Counted from the first letter of the stretch, positions 1 through 8,815 are shown. The stretch: 64,000 bases of DNA from Bacillus_BD sp050389805 (GCF_050389805.1 NZ_CP130945.1:2232001-2296000); one strand, 5' to 3'. The notes: generated by a model from the sequence alone, not told the origin. Made by a program: numbers and translations.

Positions 1-81
1 ACAGTAGGAGAGTGAGAGAATAGTGTTATTAACAGAAGTATGGAAGAAATATCAACAAGATAAAAAATCCTGGAAGCATCA

Positions 82-131
82 AGTTAGTCCCCTGGTGAAG
101 TAAAATATTACCGACGCGGGGGACTGACCCC
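82..131. repeat. Inverted repeat, family B (TCCCC...GGGGA)
   Basis: The left arm contains AGTTAGTCCCC and the right arm GGGGGACTGACCCC, around a short A/T-rich centre with GTGAAGTAAAATATT. Similar copies occur at 27291-27339 and 28602-28643. This is a dispersed palindromic intergenic repeat of unknown role. It lies just upstream of the DUF302 gene. Confidence 0.6.
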
Positions 132-188
132 AATTTTGAGGAATCCATAGCAAAACAAATGATATGAATGGGAAGGAGTTCAAAACTC

Positions 189-614
189 ATGAATTTTCAA
201 CATGAATTTAATTCGTTAATAACGACTTCTGTATCCGAGGAACCTGAGAAGCTAGTTAAAAAGCTATGTCGTTGTTTAGAAGAACTAGGAATCAAGCTGT
301 ATGCAGTGGTAGATCATGAAAGGGATATGGAGGCACATCAAGTATACTCATATCCGGCTTTTACGATTGTGTTCGGAAATCCTCGAATAGGATCCAAATT
401 ATTAAAACAACTTCCATTGGCTGCGATTGATATTCCACTTAGGATTTCCATTATTAAGTCCCAATCAGGTGAAGGCAGCAAAGTCATTTTCCGTGATATG
501 GAACATCTGTTTGTGGATTATATCAAAGAAGTGAAAGAACTTCGTCATTGGGCACAAGAAGTTAATGGGATATTGACCAGATTAGTAGAAAAGTGCGTGG
601 AAACCAATCAGTGA
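189..614 (+). CDS. DUF302 family protein
   Basis: About 141 residues with no signal peptide and no membrane segment, so a small cytoplasmic protein. The segment YAVVDHERDMEAHQVYSYPA followed by TIVFGNPRIGSKLL and the later LAAIDIPLRISI fit the DUF302 fold: a conserved DHE/K pair, then FGNP, then L-P-L. The function of this family is unknown. The start is set at the ATG at 189 because GGAAGGAG at 171-178 lies at correct spacing; the ATG at 168 has no ribosome site. It is a single gene, convergent with the membrane protein downstream. Confidence 0.8.
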   Translation: MNFQHEFNSLITTSVSEEPEKLVKKLCRCLEELGIKLYAVVDHERDMEAHQVYSYPAFTIVFGNPRIGSKLLKQLPLAAIDIPLRISIIKSQSGEGSKVIFRDMEHLFVDYIKEVKELRHWAQEVNGILTRLVEKCVETNQ

Positions 615-622
615 CATCTCAT

Positions 623-676
623 AACGGTTCTGACGTTTCAAAAAAGTGAACGCCAGAACCGTCCCCGTGTTTCATT
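623..676. repeat. Inverted repeat, family A (GAACCGTCCCC), terminator-like
   Basis: ACGGTTCTG and CAGAACCGT form the arms of a hairpin, and the right arm continues into CCCCGTGTTTCATTT. It lies between two convergent genes and could act as a bidirectional terminator. Related copies are at 3750-3783, 6763-6829, 35613-35680 and 36747-36845. Confidence 0.6.
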
Positions 677-686
677 TCAAAACCGT

Positions 687-1337
687 TTATTGAAAATCAT
701 TCAATAAACGGTTTCTCCGTATCCAAATCTCGACCGCTAGAATATTTCCGATAAGACCTAACCAAATCGCCGCCACATACCCAATGGTAAAGTTATCAAG
801 TGAATAGCCGATCACTGCTGACCAGATTCGGAAGGTTACCGCAACGAATGTGATACCATAGCTTCGATACATCCATTCCCTGTGAAGGTTGATTTTTTTC
901 TTTCTAATATAAGAATAAGCGAAGTAGGTAGTCAATAGCCATGAAATCGATAGCACCAGGAATCCCATTTTAGATAAGAGACCGCCAAACGCAAACCACG
1001 ATAAATAAATACCTGATAGTCCACTTATCATGATAGAGATTATATAAACTGTTCCTAGAAATCGATGTACAGCAAGAGGGTGGGATTTCCTTTTGTTTTG
1101 GAGAAATTGAAAGGGTCCGACTATTAAGGCAACAGCGGCAGTGATAATATGGATATATAAAATATAATTCCAAGGCTGATACTCCATTTTATACATATCA
1201 AGACCTTGTACAATGATTAATTGATTCCCTATAACGGGATCAAAAATAAAATATCTAGCAACAGAAGCAACGCCGAGAAGCAACGCGGATATAATAATCA
1301 AGCTAGTAAAAATTTTAAAAATCCACCCCATCATCAT
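687..1337 (-). CDS. DUF2306 family multi-pass membrane protein
   Basis: About 214-216 residues with six predicted membrane helices. The first spans roughly residues 5-27 and the last is near LGLIGNILAVEIWIRR. The conserved DUF2306 signature residues are present: HRFLGTVY after the second helix and HREWMYRSY after the fourth. The family has no settled function. Three consecutive ATG codons stand at the start (1337, 1334, 1331); the GGGGA ribosome site favours the second or third, so the protein may begin MGWIFKIF. It is transcribed alone and is convergent with the DUF302 gene. Confidence 0.75.
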   Translation of the reverse strand: MMMGWIFKIFTSLIIISALLLGVASVARYFIFDPVIGNQLIIVQGLDMYKMEYQPWNYILYIHIITAAVALIVGPFQFLQNKRKSHPLAVHRFLGTVYIISIMISGLSGIYLSWFAFGGLLSKMGFLVLSISWLLTTYFAYSYIRKKKINLHREWMYRSYGITFVAVTFRIWSAVIGYSLDNFTIGYVAAIWLGLIGNILAVEIWIRRNRLLNDFQ

Positions 1338-1819
1338 TCCCCATTTCCATTGTTACGGCACCTATCTATGAAACAATGTTTTTACTTAAATGTATATAAG
1401 TTGAGACCATAGTATGACTTTAGGGTTTATTTAAAATAATTCGTTTTTGTGAATTTTCATGGGAGACTTCGTTTTAAAAGCATAGGGATCTAGGTTAATG
1501 CTCTTCAAATTTCCTACGTAAAACCTTCAAAAGAGCCAGTTTAAAAAATACATTCCTATTGGACAGTGTTTGTATGGATAAAAATATAAACAAGTTATTA
1601 CCATTGGGAATGGCTGAAAATGAATCATATTTCTTTTAGATACTCCACAATCGGGAGCTATCCTTTAACAAGGATAAGGGCTCATGTTTCATTTATGGGC
1701 AATATAATGAGTAGGAAACTCCAGAATGGTTGTATTAGCCAGGTCTAATAAATGCAGTAAGCCATAACAACATCCAACTGGCTGTCGCTTGGCTGAACAA
1801 AAGCATACCAATAACTAAA
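1338..1819. other. Intergenic region, no intact gene
   Basis: No convincing reading frame was found. A hairpin is visible at about 1650-1682 (GAGCTATCCTT / AAGGATAAGGGCTC), preceded by ACTCCACAATCGGG. That wording resembles the dispersed intergenic elements seen later (for example at 21770). The region probably also holds the eroded 5' part of the phnE remnant that follows. Confidence 0.4.
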
Positions 1820-2002
1820 ATGACGGAAGCCTTAATTCTTGGTTTAGTCGGTGCAGGTGATATTGGTGCACCCTTACTATTTGCAATGAACGCTTATCGT
1901 TGGAATGAAGTCGGTTCGATCTTAAGTGGATTAATTGCTTTCATTTTAATGGTAGAATTCATATCAAATCCCTTACGTGGGAAATTAGTACGTGGATATT
2001 GA
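1820..2002 (+). pseudogene. C-terminal remnant of a PhnE-type ABC transporter permease
   Basis: The 60-residue frame reads LGLVGAGDIGAPLLFAMNAY and then RWNEVGSILSGLIAF and RGKLVRGY. This is the typical last part of a phosphonate/phosphate permease, including the EAA-loop-to-last-helix region. A stop codon directly precedes the frame, and no N-terminal part is present, so the gene is truncated. It is followed at 2096 by a 5'-nucleotidase. From general knowledge of Bacillus genomes, such nucleotidases often sit beside phn-type transporters, so this is probably what is left of a second transporter locus. Confidence 0.7.
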
Positions 2003-2095
2003 ATTTTAAGAAAAGGGGGCATCCCACTTTAGATGACTTCACAGAGGATTGTTGCTCTTTTAGAAAAAAATATGCATGAATGAAAGGGGTTTAGA

Positions 2096-3673
2096 ATGAG
2101 TACATTTAAATTAGTCCTATTGGAGACAAGTGATATCCATGGGAATATCCTGCCGCTACTCTATGGGACAAATAAAAAAGCTGAACTCGGTCTTGCTAAA
2201 GTGGCAACACTTATTAAACAGGAACGAAAACGAAATGAACATACAATAACCATTGATAATGGAGATCTTATTCAAGGTACTCCTCTTACCTATCATTATG
2301 CGCGATTTCAACGTTCTCAACCAAATCCCATGGTTGCGATTTTGAATGATTTACACTATGATGCAGGGGTTTTTGGGAATCATGAATTCAACTATGGACT
2401 GGAAATGTTAAATCAAGCCGTAAAGGAATCAAGATATCCTTGGCTCTCCGCGAATATCGTGAATAGCAAGACAGGTGAACCTTATTTTGGCAAACCATAC
2501 CTTGTAAAATCATTCCCTGGGGGACCACGAATTGGAATTCTTGGTTTAACAACGAAGTACATCCCTCACTGGGAAAAAGAAGAACATATCCGTGGTCTAC
2601 GTTTTGAAGATGTCATTGTGACAGCAAAAAAATGGGTTCGATTCCTGAAAGAGGAGGAAAATGTAGACCTTGTTGTCGTTTCTTATCATGGTGGTTTTGA
2701 GCGAGATCTAGACACAAGTGAACCAACAGAAACATTGACAGGTGAAAATCAAGGATATGAACTATGCATGGAAGTAGAAGGGATTGATATCCTTTTAACA
2801 GGTCATCAACATCGCCAAATTGCTGGGAAAACGATCAATGGTGTCTTAGTTGTACAGCCAGGGTGCCATGGTTTAACCCTTGGGAAAGTGACGGTGGAAT
2901 TTCAAAAAAGCCAAAACGGATTTCATGTTGTAAAAAAAGATTCTGAGTTGTTATCCGTTGATGGGATTGAACCGGATTCGAGTGTTCTTGCATCGATTCA
3001 ATCCTATGAGGATGAAGTTCAGAAATGGCTGGATCAACTAATCGGTAAAATTAAAGGAGATATGACTGTTACCGATCCGTTGGAAATTCGCCTAAAAGAC
3101 AGTGCCTTAATGGAGTTTATTAATAAAGTACAAATGCATGCAGCAGGTGTACATGTTTCGAATACGGCATTATTTGATAATCATTCACGGGGTATTCCGG
3201 TTGATGTCACCATGCGTAATGTAGTTGCGAACTACATTTATCCAAACACATTGGTTGTGCTTAAAGTAACGGGGCAAATCGTGAAAGATGCCCTAGAAAG
3301 ATCCGCCAGTTATTTCGAACTGAGTGATGATGGTACGACTGTAGTGGTAAGTAAAACATTTACCACTCCAAAGCCTCAGCACTATAACTACGATATGTGG
3401 GAAGGAATACAATACGAATTAGATATCCGAAAACCGATTGGTGAACGGGTAACACGATTAGAATACAATGGTGCAAAGCTATTACCCCATCAGGAATTAG
3501 AGGTGGTCATGAACAATTATCGTGCCGGCGGTGGCGGCAATTATATGATGTATAAAGACTGCCCTGTTGTGAAGGATATTCCAATTGATGTCTCCGAATT
3601 AATTGCTAATTATATACTAGAACATGAGATTATAGAGGCAACGGTTAATCATAACTGGAAAGTCGTCTATTAG
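2096..3673 (+). CDS. 5'-nucleotidase / cyclic phosphodiesterase family metallophosphatase
   Basis: The 525-residue protein has the two domains of the UshA/YfkN-type family. The N-terminal calcineurin-like metallophosphatase carries D13-x-H15 (TSDIHGN), D54NGD57, GNHE at 94-97, a YHGG segment and GHQH. The C-terminal 5-nucleotidase domain contains the substrate-binding RAGGGGNY segment near residue 480. It should hydrolyse nucleotides or 2',3'-cyclic nucleotides with two divalent metals. There is no signal peptide or anchor, so it is predicted to be cytoplasmic, unlike secreted UshA. The start has GAAAGGGG upstream. The phnE remnant just upstream suggests a former phosphorus-salvage operon. 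Confidence 0.88.
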   Translation: MSTFKLVLLETSDIHGNILPLLYGTNKKAELGLAKVATLIKQERKRNEHTITIDNGDLIQGTPLTYHYARFQRSQPNPMVAILNDLHYDAGVFGNHEFNYGLEMLNQAVKESRYPWLSANIVNSKTGEPYFGKPYLVKSFPGGPRIGILGLTTKYIPHWEKEEHIRGLRFEDVIVTAKKWVRFLKEEENVDLVVVSYHGGFERDLDTSEPTETLTGENQGYELCMEVEGIDILLTGHQHRQIAGKTINGVLVVQPGCHGLTLGKVTVEFQKSQNGFHVVKKDSELLSVDGIEPDSSVLASIQSYEDEVQKWLDQLIGKIKGDMTVTDPLEIRLKDSALMEFINKVQMHAAGVHVSNTALFDNHSRGIPVDVTMRNVVANYIYPNTLVVLKVTGQIVKDALERSASYFELSDDGTTVVVSKTFTTPKPQHYNYDMWEGIQYELDIRKPIGERVTRLEYNGAKLLPHQELEVVMNNYRAGGGGNYMMYKDCPVVKDIPIDVSELIANYILEHEIIEATVNHNWKVVY

Positions 3674-3749
3674 TTGTAGTCTCCGTTCGGATTTTTTAAC
3701 TCTACTATAAGGGGCAGATTAATGGTCCTTGTGTTTTGAAAACAATTTT

Positions 3750-3783
3750 TTTTGAAACATGAGAACCGTCCCCGTGTTTCATT
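3750..3783. repeat. Repeat family A, single arm
   Basis: The arm TGAAACATGAGAACCGTCCC followed by CGTGTTTCAT matches the family A repeat found in several gaps of this window. Only one GAACCGTCCCC arm is present. TGAAACA and TGTTTCA make a small local dyad. Confidence 0.5.
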
Positions 3784-3831
3784 TAGAAATATGATAGAAT
3801 ACTTAATAGATCATTTAATTAAAAATAAATA

Positions 3832-3866
3832 TAGAGGTTTTTAGCTACCCTCTTAAAAAAACTAAA
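3832..3866 (+). promoter_or_regulatory. preQ1-I riboswitch aptamer
   Basis: TAGAGG-TTTTTAGCTA-CCCTCTT-AAAAAAACTAA matches the preQ1 class I consensus: a P1 stem AGAGG/CCTCT, a loop with the conserved CTA segment, and an A-rich tail ending ACTAA that forms the pseudoknot. It is followed by an intrinsic terminator and then queC. Binding of preQ1 is expected to favour termination and so repress the queuosine precursor operon, as known for Bacillus queCDEF. Confidence 0.9.
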
Positions 3867-3869
3867 GAA

Positions 3870-3910
3870 AAACAGTTCTATGTTCTTTAGTAGGACTGTT
3901 TTTGCTTTTT
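3870..3910 (+). terminator. Riboswitch expression-platform terminator
   Basis: AACAGTTCT (3871-3879) pairs with AGGACTGTT (3892-3900) with one G-T wobble and is followed by TTTGCTTTTT. Its position 5 nt after the preQ1 aptamer and before the queC ribosome site marks it as the regulated terminator. Confidence 0.85.
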
Positions 3911-3927
3911 AAAGGAGTGTTTTGATT

Positions 3928-4587
3928 TTGAAGAAAGATAAAGCGATCGTTGTTTTTAGTGGTGGGCAAGATAGTACGACGTGTTTGTTTTGGGCGATGA
4001 AACAATTCTCAGAAGTAATGGCTGTAACGTTTGATTATAACCAAAGACATAGCATTGAAATCGAATGTGCCAAAAATATTACAGAAGAATTAGGGATCGA
4101 GCATCACATACTTGATATGAGTTTGTTAAATCAACTAGCACCGAATGCATTGACACGAAATGATATAGACGTAAAAGAAGGGGAGAATGGTGGATTACCA
4201 TCTACTTTTGTACCAGGAAGAAATCTCCTATTTATGTCATTTGCCGGAGTTCTAGCAAGTCAAATTGGTGCAAAGCATATTATAACAGGAGTATGTGAAA
4301 CAGATTTTAGTGGGTACCCAGATTGTCGGGACATCTTTATTAAATCGTTAAACGTGACATTAAACTTATCAATGGATCAGCCATTTGTCATTCATACTCC
4401 ATTAATGTGGTTAACAAAAGCGGAAACGTGGGAGTTAGCCGATGAGTTAGGAGCTTTTGATTTTGTTCGTGAAAAAACGCTAACTTGTTACAATGGGGTA
4501 ATCGCTGATGGATGTGGTGAATGTCCAGCATGTCAGTTAAGAAAAAGAGGTTTAGATGAATACTTGAAAACCAGGAAGGAGCGATAA
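3928..4587 (+). CDS. queC: 7-cyano-7-deazaguanine synthase QueC
   Basis: About 219 residues. It converts 7-carboxy-7-deazaguanine to preQ0 with ATP and ammonia in the queuosine pathway. The PP-loop SGGQDSTTC lies near the N-terminus, and the zinc cysteines are in the C-terminal CYNGVIADGCGECPACQLR. The TTG start at 3928 gives MKKDKAIVVFSGG, the usual N-terminus, with AAAGGAGTG 8 nt upstream. The TTG at 3922 is too close to that site. It is the first gene of queC-queD-queE and lies directly behind the preQ1 riboswitch. Confidence 0.96.
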   Translation: MKKDKAIVVFSGGQDSTTCLFWAMKQFSEVMAVTFDYNQRHSIEIECAKNITEELGIEHHILDMSLLNQLAPNALTRNDIDVKEGENGGLPSTFVPGRNLLFMSFAGVLASQIGAKHIITGVCETDFSGYPDCRDIFIKSLNVTLNLSMDQPFVIHTPLMWLTKAETWELADELGAFDFVREKTLTCYNGVIADGCGECPACQLRKRGLDEYLKTRKER

Positions 4588-4589
4588 TC

Positions 4590-5066
4590 ATGACTGAATT
4601 TCGTATTGTCGATAAACTTCAAAAAATGGGTGAAGATATTAAGCAGGATCAGTTAAAATATCACCATAAACGAGTGTTGGTAAGTAAAGAATTTACCTTT
4701 GATGCTGCTCATCATCTACATGAATATGATGGAAAGTGTAAAAATCTTCATGGTCATACGTATCGAGTTGTATTTGGATTAAGTGGTTTTGTTGATGATC
4801 GTGGAATCATGATCGATTTTGGTGATATTAAAGAGATTTGGAAATCAGAGATTGAAGTTTTTCTTGATCATCGCTATTTAAATGAAACATTGCCTTTAAT
4901 GAATACGACGGCTGAAAATATCGTGGTTTGGATTTATGAGATGATGTCAAATGCATTACAGAAAAGAAAGAATCAGTATGACGGTGCACGTGTAGAATTT
5001 GTACGTTTATATGAAACTCCTACAAGTTATGCAGAGGCGAGAAGGGAATGGATCGAACATGAATAA
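4590..5066 (+). CDS. queD: 6-carboxy-5,6,7,8-tetrahydropterin synthase QueD
   Basis: 158 residues. It turns dihydroneopterin triphosphate, the FolE product, into 6-carboxytetrahydropterin. The active-site Cys and zinc histidines are in AAHHLHEYDGKCKNLHGHTY, and the downstream DFGDIK and DHRYLN motifs are present. It carries about 25 extra residues before the conserved core compared with short QueD proteins. It starts 2 nt after queC with AGGAGCG upstream, and its stop overlaps the queE start. Confidence 0.95.
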   Translation: MTEFRIVDKLQKMGEDIKQDQLKYHHKRVLVSKEFTFDAAHHLHEYDGKCKNLHGHTYRVVFGLSGFVDDRGIMIDFGDIKEIWKSEIEVFLDHRYLNETLPLMNTTAENIVVWIYEMMSNALQKRKNQYDGARVEFVRLYETPTSYAEARREWIEHE

Positions 5067-5787
5067 GATTCCCGTTATTGAAATATTTGGCCCAACTATT
5101 CAGGGAGAAGGGGCTGTTATCGGGCAAAAAACCATGTTTATTCGGACTGCCGGTTGTGATTATTCTTGTTCGTGGTGTGATTCCTCTTTTACATGGGATG
5201 GTAGTGGAAAACATTTAGTGAAGAGGATGACGGGTGAAGAGATCTGGAATAACCTAAAAGAAATAGGTGGAGATCGATTTTCAGCTGTTACCATTTCTGG
5301 TGGGAATCCTGCGCTTCTTAAAGATTTAATAGATTTAATCGAAATATTAAAACGTAATAACGTGAAAATTTGTTTGGAAACACAAGGAAGTAAATGGCAA
5401 GATTGGTTTTATCAAATTGATGAACTGACTCTTTCCCCAAAACCTCCAAGTTCGAATATGCAAACCAATTTTGAGGAATTAGACCATATTATTCATAATC
5501 TAAGCTCATCCAATTTTGAACATCATTTTAGTTTAAAGATTGTCATCTTTGACGATACGGATTTTGAGTTTGCTAAAAGTATCTATAATAGATATCCTCA
5601 TGTTCCTGTATATCTCCAGACTGGAAATGAAAACATTTTAACGGAAGATAGAGAGAAACTATTAAAAGCACTCCTTGATAAATATGAATGGTTAATAGAT
5701 AAAGTGACAATGGATTCAGAGATGAATGATGTGAAAGTACTTCCTCAGTTACATACTTTTGTATGGGGGAATAAAAGAGGCGTTTAA
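5059..5787 (+). CDS. queE: 7-carboxy-7-deazaguanine synthase QueE
   Basis: 242 residues. This radical SAM enzyme contracts the pterin ring to 7-carboxy-7-deazaguanine. The cluster motif is C-x3-C-x2-C in AGCDYSCSWCDS, and the N-terminal FGPTIQGEGAVIGQ and later SGGNPAL are typical of QueE. The ATG at 5059 overlaps the last codons of queD, implying translational coupling. Longer in-frame starts upstream would only translate queD sequence. queF, which follows in B. subtilis, is not next to it. Confidence 0.95.
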   Translation: MNKIPVIEIFGPTIQGEGAVIGQKTMFIRTAGCDYSCSWCDSSFTWDGSGKHLVKRMTGEEIWNNLKEIGGDRFSAVTISGGNPALLKDLIDLIEILKRNNVKICLETQGSKWQDWFYQIDELTLSPKPPSSNMQTNFEELDHIIHNLSSSNFEHHFSLKIVIFDDTDFEFAKSIYNRYPHVPVYLQTGNENILTEDREKLLKALLDKYEWLIDKVTMDSEMNDVKVLPQLHTFVWGNKRGV

Positions 5788-6119
5788 TAACATCCTTGGT
5801 TTTGTTTTTTATATCCATTTTGCAAGATGTCTTCCTTTAAAAGAAAACAGTAATAAATGATTTTCTTTTGGTGTTGTGAAAAATCACATTTGAGAAAAGG
5901 GTTTAAACATATCTGAATTTATGATAAGATACTACAATTAATCATGGACGGTTCCAACATAGATACTTTTATTTTACTGGACCTCCTACCTAATATTCTC
6001 TTAAAAAGTTAAAATCTGCAAAATAGTTTAAGAAACTTATACATCTAGGATCAGCTTTTTTTACGTGATTCTAAATTATTTTTGTGAAATTCTTTTAGAG
6101 TTTAAAAGGGGAGAAAAAA
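5788..6119. other. Gap between queE and folE
   Basis: A 332-bp A/T-rich stretch without a supported gene. No riboswitch, clear terminator or obvious regulator site was recognised. folE is therefore probably expressed from its own promoter here and is not simply the last gene of the que operon. Confidence 0.4.
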
Positions 6120-6758
6120 ATGGCGATTTCAGAAAAAATGTTAACATCAAAGATACTTTTTAAAGATGTTGGAGATGATTCTACTAATCTTCAACGAAAA
6201 TTGGATCAATCTCAACATGTTATGGATGCACTTAAAGTATTAATCCAATTATGTGGGGATGATCCTGAGCGAGATGGTTTACAAGAAACTCCCCTTCGTG
6301 TTTTGAAGGCTTTCTTAGAATATACAGAAGGTTATCATCAGGATCCAAAAACTCATTTAGAAAAGACTTTTGAAGTTGAGCATAAAGAATTAATAATGGT
6401 AAAGGATATCGAGTTTTATTCCATGTGTGAACATCATTTTGCGCCTTTCTTTGGCGTTGCCCATGTAGGATATATCCCAAATGAAAAAATAACGGGATTA
6501 TCAAAGATTGGTCGGATGGTCGAGGGGTATGCGAAACGATTCCAAGTACAAGAGAGGTTAACCAATCAGATTGCGGATGCGATTGAAGACGTATTAAGTC
6601 CAAAAGGCACCATGGTTGTTGTAGAAGCGAAACATATGTGCATGTGCGGAAGAGGAATAAAAAAGTCAAACTCCTCCACAACCACAACAGCAACAAGAGG
6701 CCTATTCATGAACCAATCAGCTGCTAGAAATGAATTTTTAACATTACTAAATCGATAG
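6120..6758 (+). CDS. folE: GTP cyclohydrolase I (type IA)
   Basis: 212 residues. It converts GTP to 7,8-dihydroneopterin triphosphate, the common precursor of folate and of queuosine through QueD. The zinc ligands are visible as C103 and H106 in SMCEHHFAPF and C174 in KHMCMCGRG. GLSKIGRMVEGYAKRFQVQE and the QIADAI region are the conserved core. There is an N-terminal extension of about 25 residues. AAAAGGGGAG precedes the ATG. Its position next to queCDE suggests a dedicated GTP cyclohydrolase for queuosine, but a general folate role cannot be excluded. Confidence 0.93.
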   Translation: MAISEKMLTSKILFKDVGDDSTNLQRKLDQSQHVMDALKVLIQLCGDDPERDGLQETPLRVLKAFLEYTEGYHQDPKTHLEKTFEVEHKELIMVKDIEFYSMCEHHFAPFFGVAHVGYIPNEKITGLSKIGRMVEGYAKRFQVQERLTNQIADAIEDVLSPKGTMVVVEAKHMCMCGRGIKKSNSSTTTTATRGLFMNQSAARNEFLTLLNR

Positions 6759-6762
6759 TGCA

Positions 6763-6829
6763 ACATGGGGACGGTTCTCATTGTTTCAAAATTTCCTTAT
6801 GAAACATGAAAACCTGTCCCCATTTTTCT
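6763..6829. repeat. Inverted repeat, family A
   Basis: GGGGACGGTTCTCATTGTTTCA is mirrored by TGAAACATGAAAACCTGTCCCC, giving a long imperfect hairpin. It lies between convergent folE and the stress-protein gene, where it could end transcription from both sides. Confidence 0.65.
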
Positions 6830-6855
6830 AGAAGAACGAGCAAAATAATGATTTA

Positions 6856-7281
6856 CTACTCTAAATTAAGTTCCTGTGGTGGTTCGTCCTCAAGGTTTAG
6901 AAGACGGATCGTTTTAGGCTTTATTTCTAAAAATATATAATTGGGATCATGAGGACCATCAAACCATTTTGCAAATGATTCTTCCCAAAACCGTTCCTTC
7001 AATGACTGATCTTCATTAATCGTTGCATTACCCAAGAGTTCAACATACCCATCACTTTGCCCTTTATCCTCATACCCGAGTAATACGGATACGGATGAAT
7101 TCTTTTCAATTTCAGCTGTTTTTTCTGTATCTTTTTTTGTAGGCGTGTATAAGGTTAATTCCTCATTATAAAAAGTCATATATCTACAGTGCGGCTTATT
7201 ATCTTCAACGGATGCAAGGATCCCGGTTTTGTGATCTGATAGGATATCAATCACTTTCTCCTTTAGTTCTAATTCATTCAC
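6856..7281 (-). CDS. General stress protein 26-like, pyridoxamine 5'-phosphate oxidase fold
   Basis: 141 residues, full length for the B. subtilis YdaG type (general stress protein 26). The split-barrel flavin-binding fold is indicated by GILASVEDNKPHCRYMTFY near residue 20 and by VSVLLGY and VELLGNATI further on. The family binds FMN or related cofactors, but its reaction is unknown. In B. subtilis ydaG belongs to the SigB stress regulon; no SigB promoter was confirmed here. AGGAGGTAC precedes the start. Confidence 0.82.
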   Translation of the reverse strand: MNELELKEKVIDILSDHKTGILASVEDNKPHCRYMTFYNEELTLYTPTKKDTEKTAEIEKNSSVSVLLGYEDKGQSDGYVELLGNATINEDQSLKERFWEESFAKWFDGPHDPNYIFLEIKPKTIRLLNLEDEPPQELNLE

Positions 7282-7452
7282 TGATGTACCTCCTATGATT
7301 CCATATTTTCATTTACTATTTTTTACCCATTTACTAAAAACCATTCAACGACTAGACGGAATAAAAGAGGTTTTATTTTAACACTTCAAAGTCAAACAGC
7401 ACTGATTATTGCGGATGCATTGAGCCACTTATGCTAAGTTTTCAGCTAATCA

Positions 7453-8627
7453 TTGCGAAGGTATTTGGTTTTAATTCTTTTTCTAACGAAAATAGCAGGT
7501 GACATATCTGTCCGATTAGGGCAGCCGTCTGTATTAGGAAAACTAATCATTGGTATCATACTTGGACCAGCAGTTCTAGGTTGGATCAATCATAACGAAT
7601 TTATTTATTATTTTTCTGAGATTGGTGTTCTTTTGTTAATGTTCTTAGCTGGATTGGAGACAGATTTAGAACAGTTAAAAAAGAATTGGAAATCAGCGTT
7701 TGCTGTGGCCGTGTTAGGAATTATCCTTCCATTTATTGGTGGGTTTGGTATAGGAGAGTTGTTCGGACTGGGCACTACTTATTCATTATTTATTGGTGTT
7801 CTTTTGTCTGCAACTTCTGTCAGTATTACAGTTCAAGTGTTAAAAGATATGAAGAAGCTAAATTCCCCAGAGGGAAGCACGATACTTGGTGCGGCTGTAG
7901 TTGATGATGTACTTGTAGTGGTGTTATTAGCTATTATGATTAGTTTTCTTGGAACAGGTGAGGAAATTTCGATTGGACTACTAGTTGGAAAAAAAATCTT
8001 GTTCTTTATCGGTGTATTCTTAGCTGGAATATTCCTAGTTCCTCTTTTAATGAAGTCACTCTCTAAACTAAAAGTGACAGAACCCGTTGTTTTCATAGCA
8101 TTAGTGATTTGTTTTGCTCTTGTTTATTTTGCGGATTGGTTAGGGATGGCAGGGATTATTGGAGCTTTCGCAGCAGGATTAGCTATTTCTCAGACAGAGT
8201 TTAAACATACAGTTGAAAGTAAGTTAGAGCCCATTGCTTATGCTGTTTTTGTTCCAATATTTTTTGTCAGTATCGGGTTAAATGTTTCTTTTGATGGAAT
8301 TGGAAATCAAATCCTCTTTATTATTGCTTTATCGATCCTTGCTGTTCTCTCGAAACTGTTAGGTGGTGCGCTAGGGCAAAGATTACAGGCTTTTCTTCAC
8401 GTTCATCATTTATTATAGGGGCTGGGATGGTATCAAGGGGTGAAGTAGCCTTAATTATCGCAGCAACTGGATTACAAGAAACTTTGTTGCTTCCAGAATA
8501 TTTCACTTCAGTTATTATTGTTATTATCGTTACGACTCTAATTGCACCTCCACTGTTAAAGTATTTAATACAAGGAGAAGTAAAGAAAAGCAATTTAATA
8601 GGTTCAACTAGGTCACATCATCTATAA
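7453..8627 (+). pseudogene. Frameshifted cation:proton antiporter (CPA2 family)
   Basis: The first frame (7453-8418) encodes about ten membrane helices of a KefB/NapA-type antiporter: RLGQPSVLGKLIIGIILGP, GLETDLEQLKKNWK and AAVVDDVLVVV with the conserved DD. It stops after KLLGGALGQRLQ. The protein resumes in another frame (about 8386-8627) with GFSSRSSFIIGAGMVSRGEV, the normal next segment. A single frameshift near 8385 therefore splits the gene. The N-terminus also looks disturbed: no ribosome site is seen, and MLSFQLIIA in a different frame just upstream would fit better. It is either a true pseudogene or holds sequencing errors. Confidence 0.8.
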
Positions 8628-8782
8628 AATGGGTAACATTTCTATAATAAAGGGAATTATGTTGTGAAATTTGGGAAACCTCGCATTTTCAATCAACTAG
8701 CAAACTGAATTTATAAGTAATTATCCAAGTGCCTAACCGATATTCTGACATAAAATAATTACAATAGGATTAAATTTTTTAA

Positions 8783-8815
8783 GAAAGGGGTGGCTATAGC
8801 AAAGCCACCCCTTTC
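8783..8815. terminator. Strong hairpin, possible terminator
   Basis: GAAAGGGGTGGCT and AGCCACCCCTTTC form a perfect 13-bp stem with a 7-nt loop. Only an A/T-rich flank follows on either strand, not a clear T run, so its role as terminator of the antiporter is likely but not certain. Confidence 0.55.

Noticed and set aside
23..103. Short GTG frame (VLLTEVWKKYQQDKKSWKHQ) that recalls the N-terminus of a tyrosine recombinase.
   Set aside because: Only 26 codons, running into a family B repeat, with a poorly spaced ribosome site. Too little sequence to support even a truncated integrase.
5788..6119. Possible folate or second preQ1 riboswitch before folE.
   Set aside because: None of the conserved aptamer cores could be found.
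6232..6696. 154-codon minus-strand frame opposite folE.
   Set aside because: It lies entirely over the strongly conserved folE gene, with no ribosome site and a low-complexity, Leu/Ser-rich product typical of shadow frames.
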